Of a DNA stretch of 64,000 nucleotides, positions 36,288-47,263 are shown in pieces; position 1 is the stretch's first letter, and every line of letters starts with the position of its first letter. The DNA lies in assembly GCA_030762175.1 (NCBI GenBank), contig CM060843.1:28292501-28356500 (forward strand). Reading direction: 5' to 3'. Under the pieces are notes generated by a model. It worked only from the letters and a program-made list of their open reading frames with translations. It was not told the origin of the DNA and made no database searches. This stretch comes from Metallyticus violacea. Taxonomy: Eukaryota > Arthropoda > Insecta > Mantodea > Metallyticidae. The position numbers and the translations under genes were made by a program.

Positions 36288-36589
36288 GTTATTAAGATTA
36301 AACAAAATTAGTTAAAAGTGAAAGATTATTAAGAATACAGAAGAGAATAAATAAAAAGTATAGGTAATAGAGAGGAAAAAAAAAACAAAATGGAAAATGA
36401 AATAATAAAGAAAAATACACAAAACAAAATGAAATAAAAGAAATCAAGAGGAAATAAAACAAAGGAGAAAAGGAAATAAATAATTTAATTATAAATAGCT
36501 AAAATCAAAATAGAATCAAACACTGCCTTCAATTAACAAAATTAATAAGCTATTGTTTCTTATGTATTTTAATGCATTATGTATACTAT

Positions 36590-38020
36590 CATTTAAGAAA
36601 GTAAATGTACCATTTTTGCAGGACAGTATCATTCAGACATGTGTGTATGGATGGTATGGAAATGAAATCAGTCGAGTTCATAGAGCGAATATAGCTGCTA
36701 TCACTTGAAAGATTTTCAAGTCCTTATTTAGTTGCTTTGTCAAAATATATGCCGTGAAACTAGTGAAAAACTACATGTTGCTAAACTAATGACTGTGTTG
36801 AATGTCAAATGAAATAGAAAACAGGAAAAGTGCTATACAACTGTAATTCTCATGCAGTGAATGTGTATCTTAACTATGTAAACTTGCTATCAGTGCAGCA
36901 AATGCAGTGCCAAAAACTTTAAACTTTATTCATAAATCTAGAGTTCACATTCTTCTCATTTCCCCTTGTTTTTATGTTTAATATATTAGCTCTTTCTTAT
37001 AAATGGATGAGCTACATTATACCATTCTCACTATTTGTGGGTCGTCTCTCATAATTTTCCTTTTAGGAGTCTGTCACAGGCAAACATCATGCTTATTTTG
37101 TTAGTACCCCATTGATTTGTATGCTTGTAATACTTATCTTTAAATAGAATTAAGATATTTTCCCATAAATTGGAAATAATTAAAATAATTTAATGTCCAT
37201 AATATGTTATTCATAAGAGTCCTGGTAAATCTTTTATTTAGCACTCAAAAAAGTGATAAAAAATATACATGGGGCACAAACCATAACTGTTCAGTTTAAA
37301 TTGCTGTTCATTTAGCTTGTTAAACCTCTTAGCTATCCTGCCAATAGTAGTTTAAGGTATGGTTTGCTGATATTATTTCAATAATTAATCTATAATGATC
37401 AGTTTTACTTTTGTGTAATAATATCTGTTCTTTATTGTTTTAACAACAGGTATATTTTAACCAATTTAGAGTTTTAAACAGCACATTAATAAAACAATAA
37501 AATAAAAGCATACAAATCATGAGGACTATTAAGCATGATGCTTGCATGTGACCAACTCCTAAAGGAATGTTATGAGAGATAACTGCTAATAACAGGAATT
37601 GTATAAGGTTGCACATCCATTTATAAGAAAGAGCTAATACATTAAACATAAAAACAAAGGGAAAGGAGGATGTGATCTCTAGATTCATGACAAAGTTTAA
37701 AGTTTGGCACTGCATTTGTCTGCAATGGCATCATGATCATTTGCAGCAAGTTTGTATAGTTAAGATATACATTCACTACATGAAAATTATATGTGTATAA
37801 CACTTTGTCTGTTTCATTTGATATTCAATATTGTCATTAGTTCAGCAACATGTACATTTTTACTAGTTTCATGGCATTTAGGATATATTTTGATAAAGCA
37901 ACTAAATAAGGACTTAAAAAAGTTTGAATTGAGCACTAACTCTATTGGCTCTTGTGAAATGAACTGGTTTAATTTTCATATCTCCCTTAGTGACATTGCC
38001 CTGCAAAAGGTGTATATTTA
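36590..38020. repeat. large intronic inverted repeat, ~530-bp arms
   Basis: Left arm about 36590-37124, right arm about 37508-38020, spacer ~383 bp. Example: TTTTTATGTTTAATATATTA (36970) is found in reverse complement at about 37632-37651, and GATTTGTATGC (37114) at 37508-37520. The inner ~400 bp of the arms looks about 85-90% identical by eye; the outer part is weaker. No coding. It lies just downstream of the exon at 38352-38605 in the direction of transcription. Confidence 0.8.
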
Positions 38021-38351
38021 TTTTCTTGAAAGATTGGTGCCTAATGCAGCTTTCTTGTGAAATTAATTTCACAGTCCTTTTTCCAATGATTGGCAGTGTT
38101 GTATGCAGAATATACATACTATGATTTTATAATAAAAATTAAAAAAAAAAACTCTTTATTCCTTTATTTCCTTGAAACAACCAGAATTTCATAGCTAAGC
38201 GACAAACCATTTTTTCTCTCCCTATAGCAACAATATTATTTTCTTGTTCCAATTTATTTTGTTAATTTACATAAAGATCATCACATAAATCAAACACAAA
38301 TTAATTCATATATTAGAAAAAAGGAACTGAGGACTATAAAATATGCATTAC

Positions 38352-38605
38352 CTTCAGTTGGGTGAGCACTTGTGGGTACACCCTCAGGTATGTGAAGCCC
38401 AGCTTCTGCTGCTGACATAGCATAGAAACAATGCTTATATTGTGGATGTTCAGGTGATATTTCGTGTTTCTCCAGCAGGTGACGACGAAGTGACTTACGA
38501 ACTGAATATGCTTTATCACAGAGAAGGCACTTTATATGTTTCACCCCGGTATGTGTCATGAGGTGGGCCTTCAGTCTTGCCTGCTGTGAAAACACCTTTG
38601 GACAC
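38352..38605 (-). CDS. C2H2 zinc-finger gene, exon with fingers 3 and 4
   Basis: Acceptor CCTAATTTCAG, donor GAAG/GTAATG. The first base completes a codon from the exon at 47103-47263 so that the join reads SCPLCPKVFSQQ, giving a full C-x2-C-x12-H-x3-H finger that ends HLMTH. A TGVKHIK linker follows, then the next finger CLLCDKAYSVRKSLRRHLLEKH (C-x2-C-x12-H-x4-H). The exon ends with a conserved-looking non-finger segment (HPQYKHCFYAMSAAEAGLHI) and leaves one base (phase 1), which matches the two leading bases of the last exon. C2H2 fingers bind DNA; target unknown. Confidence 0.92.
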
Positions 38606-39904
38606 CTGAAATTAGGTTCACAGTATAACACCTCAATGAAAAATTAACATATTAAAATCAATTAAAAATATTGAAGACTTCTAATAAAAGTTAAGGTTTC
38701 CAACATGTGATTATTTCCTAAATAATTTATAAAAACCGTATGCCACTCAAAGAAAGCTATAAAAAAAAAAAAACACTGGACAATGTTCATAATTTTATAA
38801 CATACAATTAAACTTGTATCAACTTTTTGAATAATGAACATTTATTAAAAGCTACCTCAAAGCACAAACAATTACAATTTTCAAATTTCAGTGCAGCAAT
38901 CTTGTGCATTTCTTTTCCTATTTTACTTTTATCATTTTCAGATAGTGCCAAAATGTGGAGCTTATTTATGTTGGGTATCATTCCTATATGCACCATCATC
39001 CCCAATTATGGCACTATCTTCATTTACCAAGATTTGATTCACTACTCAAAGAAATTGTGAAATCATCTATTTGCTCTTTCACCATATTTGGTAATCTTAA
39101 TTTTTGTTGCAACATCACTGCCAGCATTCTAAGCTATATTTCAAGAATTATTGTGTGCCAAAATGCCACATTCAAAGGCAGGAGCCATATTCATAAAAAA
39201 TCAGTAAAATTACATAAAACAAACAACATCATAAAAACCATACAAGCAGAATGAAAACTCATACCAAATACTGTCACACCTACCAGTTATAATTGTTTCC
39301 CTCAAATGCAAACAACTGACTTATGGTACAAAAAATATTGACAAGTGAGCTTATTTCTACAGGGAAGCTTGTTTACAAAAGAAAAGGAATTAAACCCAAA
39401 ATACATGGTGATTCAAATTGCTAGAGGTCTTTTGAAACAGAGAACTTTCGCAAGATAACCAGCATTTGTTCATTTTTCATAGCTCTTTCTTATTGCTTTA
39501 TTAAATCAAAATTCATTTGGGATAAAAGAATGGTTATTTACATTCACCTGCAAGGAGGAAAAAAATTATTTTGTATAAACCTTTATTTGCTATAAAAAGA
39601 GATGTTTTTATGAATAAATAAAATATACATAAAATTTGTAATTTCTGTTTATTCCCTTATGCATATCGGTGGAAGGTGGAGAATAAGCACAGTTAGCTAA
39701 CTTATTAATAAATATAGAAGATGGGAAAACTTCTTGCACATTTGTAGACCAAGAATTTTGTAAAACTTATATGGGTGTAATTCTTTTTCATTCTTGTTTG
39801 TGGACATCAGAATATACATTGCTGACCGTTAAAAATAGTAATGCCAATTAAGAGACATATTAGGCCAACACCATATATTCTCAGAAGGAACTTGTCAAAA
39901 ATGT
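38606..39904. other. intron sequence without recognised feature
   Basis: AT-rich intron; open frames at 38827-39254 show no domain. Confidence 0.45.
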
Positions 39905-40170
39905 AATAGCAATACCAGCAGGTGTCTGAATTTGATCAAAAGAGAATTGTGGCGTATAATCAAGAGTGTAAGATGTCATTCCAAGAAATTGGTGCTCATG
40001 TTGGAAGAAATGCATCCACAATGAAATGAATATCAGATCAGTGGATCAAGGTAGGACAAACACAAGGATGTGAAGAATCCCTGATAGCTCTGTCAAGCAA
40101 ACAAACAATAACATAGACATCATTTCTAAATGGCTCTTACAAACATGCACAGTATTGCAATTTTAATCCC
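39905..40170 (+). mobile_element. Tc1-like transposase N-terminal relic
   Basis: Plus strand reads SEFDQKRIVAYNQECKMSFQ then EIGAHVGRNASTMK, stop, ISDQWIKVGQTQ, the paired HTH region of Tc1-like transposases (family pattern SEFxRGRIVG...SFREIGxxVGRNxxTV...W...G). The catalytic half is absent. Confidence 0.62.
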
Positions 40171-40759
40171 CAGCAGTGTATGTAACCTCAGTCAGTTTCA
40201 TTCTGGACTGATTTTTACTCTAGTAACAATATGCAAAGGGCAAAATCAATTATCTTCACTTTAATGTGAGAATTATGACATTAACATAGAATTTAAGATG
40301 AAACCAGAATCACTGTGCAATGTAAATTACCTTAAGAGAATAGATTTGGAAATGTCATTTGTATTACCACTAAGCTATTTGCTCGGTCTTGTTATTACTC
40401 TTCTTTTTGTTAAATTACTTTCAGTTAAATATAGTATGGTTCCCAAAATGATTTATAGAGCCAGGGGAAGATGGAGGATCACTAGAGAATTTATAAAATA
40501 AAACAAAAATACCACAACATATTTATTATGAATTTAGACACATGAAAATTAAAAAGTTTCAGTAATTATAAAGTAAAAAACCAAATGTAAAAAAATGCAC
40601 CTTTTCTCAAATCTAGGCTTATAAAATTTGGCCTATTAAGTATTAAATAGATGGAACTGGCATCAGTATAATTTGTGAACTATTAACATAATGCCATTAT
40701 TGTAATAATTCAAAGTACTTGAAATGATATTCACACAGGAAATATTTCATGTCATTGAA
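40171..40759. other. intron sequence without recognised feature
   Basis: No feature recognised before the PLE palindrome. Confidence 0.4.
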
Positions 40760-40762
40760 TCT

Positions 40763-40854
40763 GTCGTCTTAACACTATTCATGCTTCACTAACCTTAAAT
40801 ATATACGGAACCGGTTTGAAAGATATGTTATATCCATCTTTGGCCGTGGACGAC
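40763..40854 (-). ncRNA. hammerhead-like motif, PLE-1 left arm
   Basis: Minus strand: GTCGTC, C, ACGG, CCAAAGA (decayed core), stem II, CAAA, CCGG, TT, CCGT, long loop, GACGAC. The proximal helix ACGG/CCGT and distal GTCGTC/GACGAC are both perfect. The ORF stop codon lies inside stem II, so coding and ribozyme overlap. Confidence 0.52.
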
Positions 40855-42908
40855 TGGTGTGAACGGTTGTTGTTGCATAGTATCAGAAGCAATGTTCCAC
40901 TCTGGTGAAACTTTTATGAACTTAAAATTTATATTTTCTTCTTTCGGAATGTCAAAATTCATCAAATGATCCTTATGTTTGTAGATGTAAATCTTTTCCC
41001 AAATATCCAATTCTACTGGTCCTTGTACAGCTCTCAATAATTCAAACTTTTTCTTTATATCATGATTTTCGGTCCAAAAGTGATATGCCGCCGCTGATTT
41101 TTCTATTTGTTTATATTTTAAATTCCTCATATCTTCTTTAAGACGTATCCCCACATTCCTCTTGGTTTTTCCTATGTAGATCTTATCACATTCAGCACAT
41201 GAAATCTTGTAAATTCCTGATTTTTTCTCCTGTGGAGTATTATCTGTAGTATTGTCTTTCAAAACGTTGTTTAGACTAAATTTACTAGTGGGAGCCAATT
41301 TTATATCAACATCTTTAAATATTTTTTGAAATTTATTCATCACTGTTGGGTAATATGTGAATTTTTTAAAGGACATTTTTTCTTTAACTGTTGATAATGT
41401 AGTGCAATTTTCAATTCTTTTCTTCTTCTGCAATTTTTTAATCTTATTACGTATTAAGTCTTCATTAAAACCATTTAAAATTGCTATTTCTTTAATTTTC
41501 TTATAATCCATGTTATATTCTTCTTTACTGATTGGCAAATTGATCATTCTGCATATACGACTGTTAAAAATTGCATGTTTGTGAGCCATAGGATTAAAAC
41601 CATTTTCTTTGATATAATTATCTGCATGTGTGTCCTTTCTATATATGCCAAATTTAAGGTTTTCTTTACTTTTTATAATTTTTATATCCAAAAAAGGCAG
41701 CATATTGTCTGCTTCTATTTCATGTGTGAATTTTATATCTTTATCTTGAATATTCAAAATCTTTAATGCATCTTCAATTAACTTTTCATTAACTATGGCA
41801 AAAACATCATCAACATATCTGTACCAACACTTAAAGAAGTGTGGAAAGGCTGAAGTAATGTGTGTTTCAAAATTACTCATGTAAAGATTTGCCAGAAAAG
41901 GAGATAGAGGACTGCCCATGGTCAAGCCTGTTTGTTGTTTATAAAAAGGTTTATCAAATGTAAAATATGACTGATTAATACAAATGTTTATCAGATGTAT
42001 GTACTCTTTTCTGTGTGTTTCATTGATTCCTATTTCTTTTAACTATTTTTGTAAAATGATTAAAAGCTTTTCTCTAGGTATACTGGGGAACAATGAAATC
42101 ACATCAAACGACACTAGTGTATCTGTAGGTAATAATCTAATATTTTTTATTTCTTCAATTAATTTAATAGAATTATTTATGCTTCTGCTTTTGAACTGTG
42201 GTAAATCATTGAATCTGTCTGATAGCCATTTTGCTAGGAAATATGTGGGGGTGTTAATATTGTTTATAATTGGTCTCATGCTCATTATTGGTTTCTGAAT
42301 TTTTGGTAAGCCATATATACTTGCTATTTTTGGATTACTTGTGTCTGGAATAATTGTACTTTTCCTTATGCCTTCATTAACTATTTTCAAGAATTTATTC
42401 AATGGATCTGATTTGACTTTGGTAAATTCCTTTTTGTTCAATAAATTTAACATGCTAGTGGTATATTGTTCTTTATCTAGGATTACTATTGTATTTCCCT
42501 TATCTGCTTTTTTATACACTCCTCCTTTCGAGTTAAGGCTCTTGATAATATTTTTGTAATAGTTAATTCTGATAGGTTTCTTTTTGTTCATTTCTTTTAA
42601 GACTTTTTCCGATTTTATCCTAATTCTATGCTTGTCTTGGTTTGTTAATTTATTCATAGCTGTTTCAAGATCTGCCACATGTTCTTCTACATTATTTGAA
42701 AAGTCTACACAGGTTTTTAGACCTTTGTTGAGGAATGCTGTTTCTTGTTGGTTGAAAGTTTAGTGAGATAAGTTTACTACATAATTTGGTTTTGGCTTTG
42801 ATCTACTGATTTTCTTTGAATTTTGATTTAAGTTATTAATTTTTTTCTTGTGTATTTTTACTTTTTTCGTTACTTTTCGTTCTATATGATCCAGTGCTTT
42901 TCTTAACA
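40828..42908 (-). pseudogene. PLE-1 RT/GIY-YIG polyprotein, two nonsense codons
   Basis: From ATG at 42908 the frame runs ~690 codons, broken only by TAA at 42760-42762 and TAG at 42043-42045 (the plus arm has TGG at the latter site, so a single G-to-A change). Order: MLRKALDHIERK, FLNKGLKTCVDF, KADKGNTIVILDK, IYGLPKIQKP and MRPIINN, LVSFDVISLFPSIP (motif A), MGSPLSPFLANLYM (motif B), WYRYVDDVFAIV (catalytic YVDD), LPFLDIKII, the linker, GIYKISCAECDKIYIGKTKR (GIY-YIG with the extra CxxC typical of PLEs), KSAAAYHFWTENHD, ending VVHGQRWI. It copies element RNA at a nicked target site. Best-preserved PLE in the window. Confidence 0.9.
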
Positions 42909-42930
42909 TATTATCCCAAATAACATAACC

Positions 42931-43999
42931 TAACTTTTTTATCTACCATTTGTTTGTTATATCCATTTATTTCTGCTGTGTGTATTATATGTGCGTATTC
43001 TTTCCTGTATTCTTCTTTACTCAGTGGTGTATTAACTAGCCTATATGTCATACTATTGAATGCTGCTTCCTTGTGGGGTCTGAAGTTGAAACCTTTTGCT
43101 TTTATGTAATTGTCGGTATGTGTGTCCTTTCTGTATATACCAAATTCTATATTTTTATTCCTTTTTATTATCCTTAGGTTCAGAAAAGGTAAAGTATTAT
43201 TAACCTCGGTTTCCATAGTGAATTTTATGGTTTTTTCTTGCAAGTTCAACAGTTTCAATTAATCTTCTATGAATCTATCTTCTACAATGGGAAACACATC
43301 ATCAACATATCTGTACCATGTTTTGAATATGTATGGGAAGGCTTTCATTATATGTGTTTCAAAATAGCTCATGAACAGATCAGCCAAAAATGGAGATAGT
43401 GGACTACCCATAATTAAATCTGATTTTTGTTTATAAAACTTTCCTTCAAACGTGAAGTAAGTTTGGTTTAAACATAGTTCTGTGAGTTTTACATATTCTT
43501 TTGTGTGTGTTTCTGCAATGTTGATAGATAGTAGCCATTTTTTTAACAAATTCAGGGTTTTCTCTTTTGGAATGCTTGGAAACAATGCTTTTACATCAAA
43601 GGAAACCATAATATCATTTGAGTTTAGTTTATTATCTTTGATTTTGTTTATTATAAGATCGAACGAGTTTTTTATACTTAGACTTGGGAATTTGTGAAAT
43701 GTATTAAATTGTGTAGTTAACCATTTGGCTAGGAGGTAACATGGGGTATTGATATTGTTAATTATTGGTCTCATGTCTTTTCCTGGCTTGTGTAATTTTG
43801 GTAATCCTATTATTTTAGCTATTGATGGATTAGGTATTTTGAATTTGTAAACATCTGAATTTGTGAGTAAGCTATTTCCTTTTAATATGTCTTCTATTGA
43901 TTTCTTGCATTTGTTTAGGGCATTTTTTCCACTTCAATGAACTCCTTATTGTTTAGTAACTCTAGCATTCTATGTTGGTAATCTTCTTTGTCGTCGTTT
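42931..43999 (-). pseudogene. PLE-2 reverse transcriptase fragment (minus)
   Basis: A second PLE family between the PLE-1 arms. Minus frames: DKEDYQHRMLELLNNKEF, a frameshifted PNPSIAKIIGLPKLHKPG, MRPIINNINTPCYLLAKWL, MVSFDVKALFPSIPKEK (motif A), MGSPLSPFLADLFM (motif B), TWYRYVDDVFPIV (YVDD intact), a stop at 43259, LLNLQEKTIKF, LPFLNLRIIKR, YRKDTHTDNYIK, ending near NKQMVDKK at 42931 where PLE-1 begins. The GIY-YIG domain is absent. It resembles PLE-1 only moderately. Confidence 0.85.
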
Positions 44000-44110
44000 T
44001 GGTTGACAATGTGAAGAATGTACCTCACGAAACATGTACCAAAATTACTTTTATAAGTATGTTTGTGAAACTTAAAGAGAGTTTTAATGTGACGACATGA
44101 TTTTTAGTGT
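43985..44110 (+). mobile_element. PLE 3' end (plus) with ribozyme, partner of PLE-2
   Basis: Short plus-oriented PLE 3' end between PLE-2 (minus) and the PLE-1 right arm, recognisable from its hammerhead-like fold. With PLE-2 it makes another head-to-head pair with a long minus arm and a very short plus arm. Confidence 0.6.
43990..44096 (+). ncRNA. hammerhead-like motif next to PLE-2
   Basis: GTCGTC, G, TTTTGG, TTGACAA (core with two changes), stem II GTGA/TCAC, GAAA, CATG, TA, CCAAAA, long loop, GACGAC. The proximal helix TTTTGG/CCAAAA is 6 bp and the distal GTCGTC/GACGAC 6 bp, both perfect. ACATGT at helix III is self-complementary. Confidence 0.58.
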
Positions 44111-44138
44111 TTTACTTTAAATCAAAATAAGATTAAGA

Positions 44139-45897
44139 AACAGCATTCCTCAACAAAGGTCTAAAAACCTGTGTAGACTTTTCATATAATGTAGAAGAAC
44201 ATGTGGCAGATCTGGAAATAGCTATGAATAAATTAACAAACCAAGACAAGCATAGAATTAGGATAAAACCGGAAAAAGTCTTAAAAGAAACCTATCAGAA
44301 TTAACTATTACAAAAATATTATCAAGAGCCTTAACTCGAAAGGAGGAGTGTATAAAAAAGCAGTTAAGAGAAATACAACAGTAATCCTAGATAAACAACA
44401 ATATACCACTAGCATGTTAAACTTATTGAACAAAAAGGAATTTACCAAAGTCAAATCAGATCCATTGAATAAATTCTTGAAAATAGTTAATGAAGGCATA
44501 AGGAAAAGTACAATTATTCCAGACACAAGTAATCCAAAAATAGCAAGTATATATGGCTTACCAAAAATTCAGAAACCAATAATGAGCATGAGACCAATTA
44601 TAAACAATATTAACACCCCCACATATTTCCTAGCAAAATGGCTATCAGACAGATTCAATGATTTACCACAGTTCAAAAGCAGAAGCATAAATAATTCTAT
44701 TAAATTAATTGAAGAAATAAAAAATATTAGATTATTATCTACAGATACACTAGTGTCGTTTGATGTGATTTCATTGTTCCCCAGTATACCTAGAGAAAAG
44801 CTTTTAATCATTTTACAAAAATGGTTAAAAGAAATAGGAATCAATGAAACACACAGAAAAGAGTACATACATCTGATAAACATTTGTATTAATCAGTCAT
44901 ATTTTACATTTGATAAACATTTTTATAAACAACAAACAGGCTTGACCATGGGCAGTCCTCTATCTCCTTTTCTGGCAAATCTTTACATGAGTAATTTTGA
45001 AACACACATTACTTCAGCCTTTCCACACTTCTTTAAGTGTTGGTACAGATATGTTGATGTTTTTGCCATAGTTAATGAAAAGTTAATTGAAGATGCATTA
45101 AATTTTTGAATATTCAAGATAAAGATATAAAATTCACACATGAAATAGAAGCAGACAATATGCTGCCTTTTTGGATATAAAAATTATAAAAAGTAAAGAA
45201 AACCTTAAATTTGGCATATATAGAAAGGACACACATGCAGATAATTATATCAAAGAAAATGGTTTTAATCCTATGGCTCACAAACATGCAATTTTTAACA
45301 GTCGTATATGCAGAATGATCAATTTGCCAATCAGTAAAGAAGAATATAACATGGATTATAAGAAAATTAAAGAAATAGCCATTTTAAATGGTTTTAATGA
45401 AGACTTAATACGTAATAAGATTAAAAAATTCCAGAAGAAGAAAAGAATTGAAAAGGGCACTACATTATCAACAGTTAAAGAAAAAAGTCCTTTAAAAAAT
45501 TCACATATTACCCAACAGTGATGCATAAATTTCAAAAAATATTTAAAGATGTTGATATAAAATTGGCTCCCACTGTAAATTTAGTCTAAACAACGTTTTG
45601 AAAGACAATACTACAGATAATACTCCACAGGAGAAAAAATCAGGAATTTACAAGATTTCATGTGCTGAATGTGATAAGATCTACATAGGAAAAACCAAGA
45701 GGAATGTGGGGATACGTCTTAAAGAAGATATGAGGAATTTAAAATATAAACAAATAGAAAAATCAGCGGTGGCATATCACTTTTGGACCGAAAATCATGA
45801 TATAAAGAAAAAGTTTGAATTATTGAGAGCTGTACAAGGACCAGTAGAATTGGATATTTGGGAAAAGATTTACATCTACAAACATAAGATCATTTGA
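44139..45897 (+). pseudogene. PLE-1 right-arm polyprotein, frameshifted, YVDD damaged
   Basis: Same protein as the left arm. Open parts: 44348-45109 (RT with LVSFDVISLFPSIP, MGSPLSPFLANL), 45171-45521 (linker) and 45598-45897 (GIY-YIG, GIYKISCAECDKIYIGKTKR). In the RT motif C a 3-base deletion turns YVDDVF into YVDVF, removing one catalytic Asp, and a one-base change of length near 45100 shifts the frame. So this arm lost function in a way the left arm did not; the damage postdates or accompanied the duplication. Confidence 0.88.
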
Positions 45898-46004
45898 TGA
45901 ATTTTGACATTCCGAAAGAAGAAAATATAAATTTTAAGTTCATAAAAGTTTCACCAGAGTGGAACATTGCTTCTGATACTATGCAACAACAACCGTTCAC
46001 ACCA

Positions 46005-46096
46005 GTCGTCCACGGCCGAAGATGGAGATAACATATCTTTCAAACCGGTTGCATATATATTTAAGGTTAGTGAAGCATGAAGAGTGTTAAGACGAC
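46005..46096 (+). ncRNA. hammerhead-like motif, PLE-1 right arm
   Basis: GTCGTC, C, ACGG, CCGAAGA, stem II GGAGAT/ATCTTTC, AAA, CCGG, TT, GCAT, long loop, GACGAC. The distal helix is perfect; the proximal helix ACGG/CCGT seen in the left arm is lost here (GCAT). Confidence 0.5.
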
Positions 46097-46252
46097 AGAT
46101 TCAATTCACATGAGCTTCACTGTGTTAGTTCCATATGAAAACTTTTTTAAAGATTTACAATTTTTAAAAAATTTTGATTTCATATCATGTTTGATCATAT
46201 ACTTATATACTTATATTTTGATCTTTCTTTGGATGGTATCCTCTGGTTTGAG

Positions 46253-46726
46253 TAAAATGATAATTTACAAAATAAAATGTGCAGATTTGAGCAGAGCTAC
46301 ATAGGCAAAACAAAGAGAAATTTGGAAATTCGGAGGAGAGAACATTTTAAGAATATTCGGTTTAAGCAGGGGGATAAATCAGCAGTAGCAGCTCACTTTT
46401 GGACCAAAAACCATGAAATAAAACCAGAAATTAAACTGCTGAAATACCTTAACAACCCATTGGAGTTATCCACTTGGAAAAAAAATTTTATATTAAAAAA
46501 TAAAGAGAATTTCCAGTTTCCTCCTATGGATGAACTCAGCAATTTCCTACATCAACCAACAGAGGCCACCACAGAAACATCCGGGTGACCAGCCATCATT
46601 TCGAATAACAGTGGTTCGGTGAGCAACTGAAGATGGGAGAGATTCTTCTGAAATGCATCTTACTTTTATGTAAGTGGAGTTTAGTGTAAAAAAATGAATA
46701 CCTAAGTTTAGGATAAAATGATAATT
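46253..46726 (+). mobile_element. PLE-3 single insertion with 13-bp target-site duplication
   Basis: TAAAATGATAATT at 46253-46265 and 46714-46726 flank a 448-bp PLE-3 3' end. It encodes IIYKIKCADLE-like, then YIGKTKRNLEIRRREHFKN (GIY-YIG), KSAVAAHFWTKNHEIK and the tail FPPMDELSNFLHQP. Unlike most PLEs here it has no inverted partner. It matches both arms of the pair at 19177-19930. Confidence 0.85.
46610..46670 (+). ncRNA. hammerhead-like core, PLE-3
   Basis: GCAA, CTGAAGA (perfect core), stem II GGGAG/CTTCT, GAAA, TGCA, TC, TTAC. ATGCAT around helix III is self-complementary. A distal stem I was not identified. Confidence 0.5.
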
Positions 46727-47102
46727 GTTTCAACTTACAGGGCCATTTATTTTTTTTGGATGAGGTTATATACAGTACTGCAAGAAGGAAGGGGGTGCGA
46801 GATAAAAAGTCTTGCTCAAAAATGGAAATATAAGTAAAATCTCTAAAAATTTTGACAGTCACTGCAGAAGAGGATTCAAATTATTATAACTCACTTCAGT
46901 TTTAACTGTAATCCATCTTAAAATGTTAAATTATTAAAACTTTATTAAAAATAAGCATCTCCCCAGATTTAAATGTCTTGCCCTGCATTAGATTAAAATA
47001 GTGTAGAACACCTGGTGAACATTGAAAATTTAAAACTTGAATGTTACAAACCAGATATATGTGCTAAAGCTAAAATGAAATATGAAATACAGCAGTACTT
47101 AC

Positions 47103-47263
47103 AGAGGGCAAGAGAATGTATGAGAAGGCTCATGTACTATAGCCACATGCCGCTGTAGATATTTCTCACTGTTGAAGCCTTTTCCACATTGCTGGCAAAG
47201 AATTTGGGTTTGTCGGTTGTGAATAACTCTATGCTCTTTCAGTGCAAAGCTGTTTGTAAAGGA
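47103..47263 (-). CDS. C2H2 zinc-finger gene, exon with fingers 1 and 2
   Basis: Acceptor TTATTTCTTTTGCAG, donor CCTCT/GTAAGT. In frame with the exon at 51247-51312, the join reads CEICSKSFTNSFALKEHRVI then H, a full C-x2-C-x12-H-x3-H finger. The second finger is CQQCGKGFNSEKYLQRHVAI, then VH (C-x2-C-x12-H-x4-H). The exon ends in the middle of the third finger (SCPL), leaving two bases (phase 2) that fit the next exon. Introns thus interrupt two fingers, including one between the zinc-binding cysteines. Confidence 0.92.

Larger units (their letters stand above)
40760..42930 (-). mobile_element. PLE-1 left arm (minus), nearly complete
   Basis: Penelope-like element reading leftward from about 42930 to its 3' end at 40760. 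It mirrors 44136-46110 over ~1.98 kb at very high identity, forming a large palindrome. It holds an almost intact ORF, a hammerhead-like motif at 40763-40854 and the AAGGTTAGTGAAGC box. At its 5' side it abuts PLE-2. Confidence 0.88.
44136..46150 (+). mobile_element. PLE-1 right arm (plus)
   Basis: Mirror of the left arm, starting at CAGCATTCCTCAACAAAGG and running to the 3' end. The region after the ribozyme (TCACATGAGCTTCACTGTGT and on) resembles that after PLE-5, so the element end is at or just beyond 46150. Confidence 0.88.

Noticed and set aside
36241..36290. CAT-repeat region as a CRISPR-like array
   Set aside because: Simple trinucleotide microsatellite in eukaryotic DNA, no spacers.
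42341..42559. Open frames antisense to the PLE ORFs (also 41984-42298, 44308-44526, 44569-44883)
   Set aside because: They recur only because both palindrome arms carry the same sequence; they are shadows of the RT frame.
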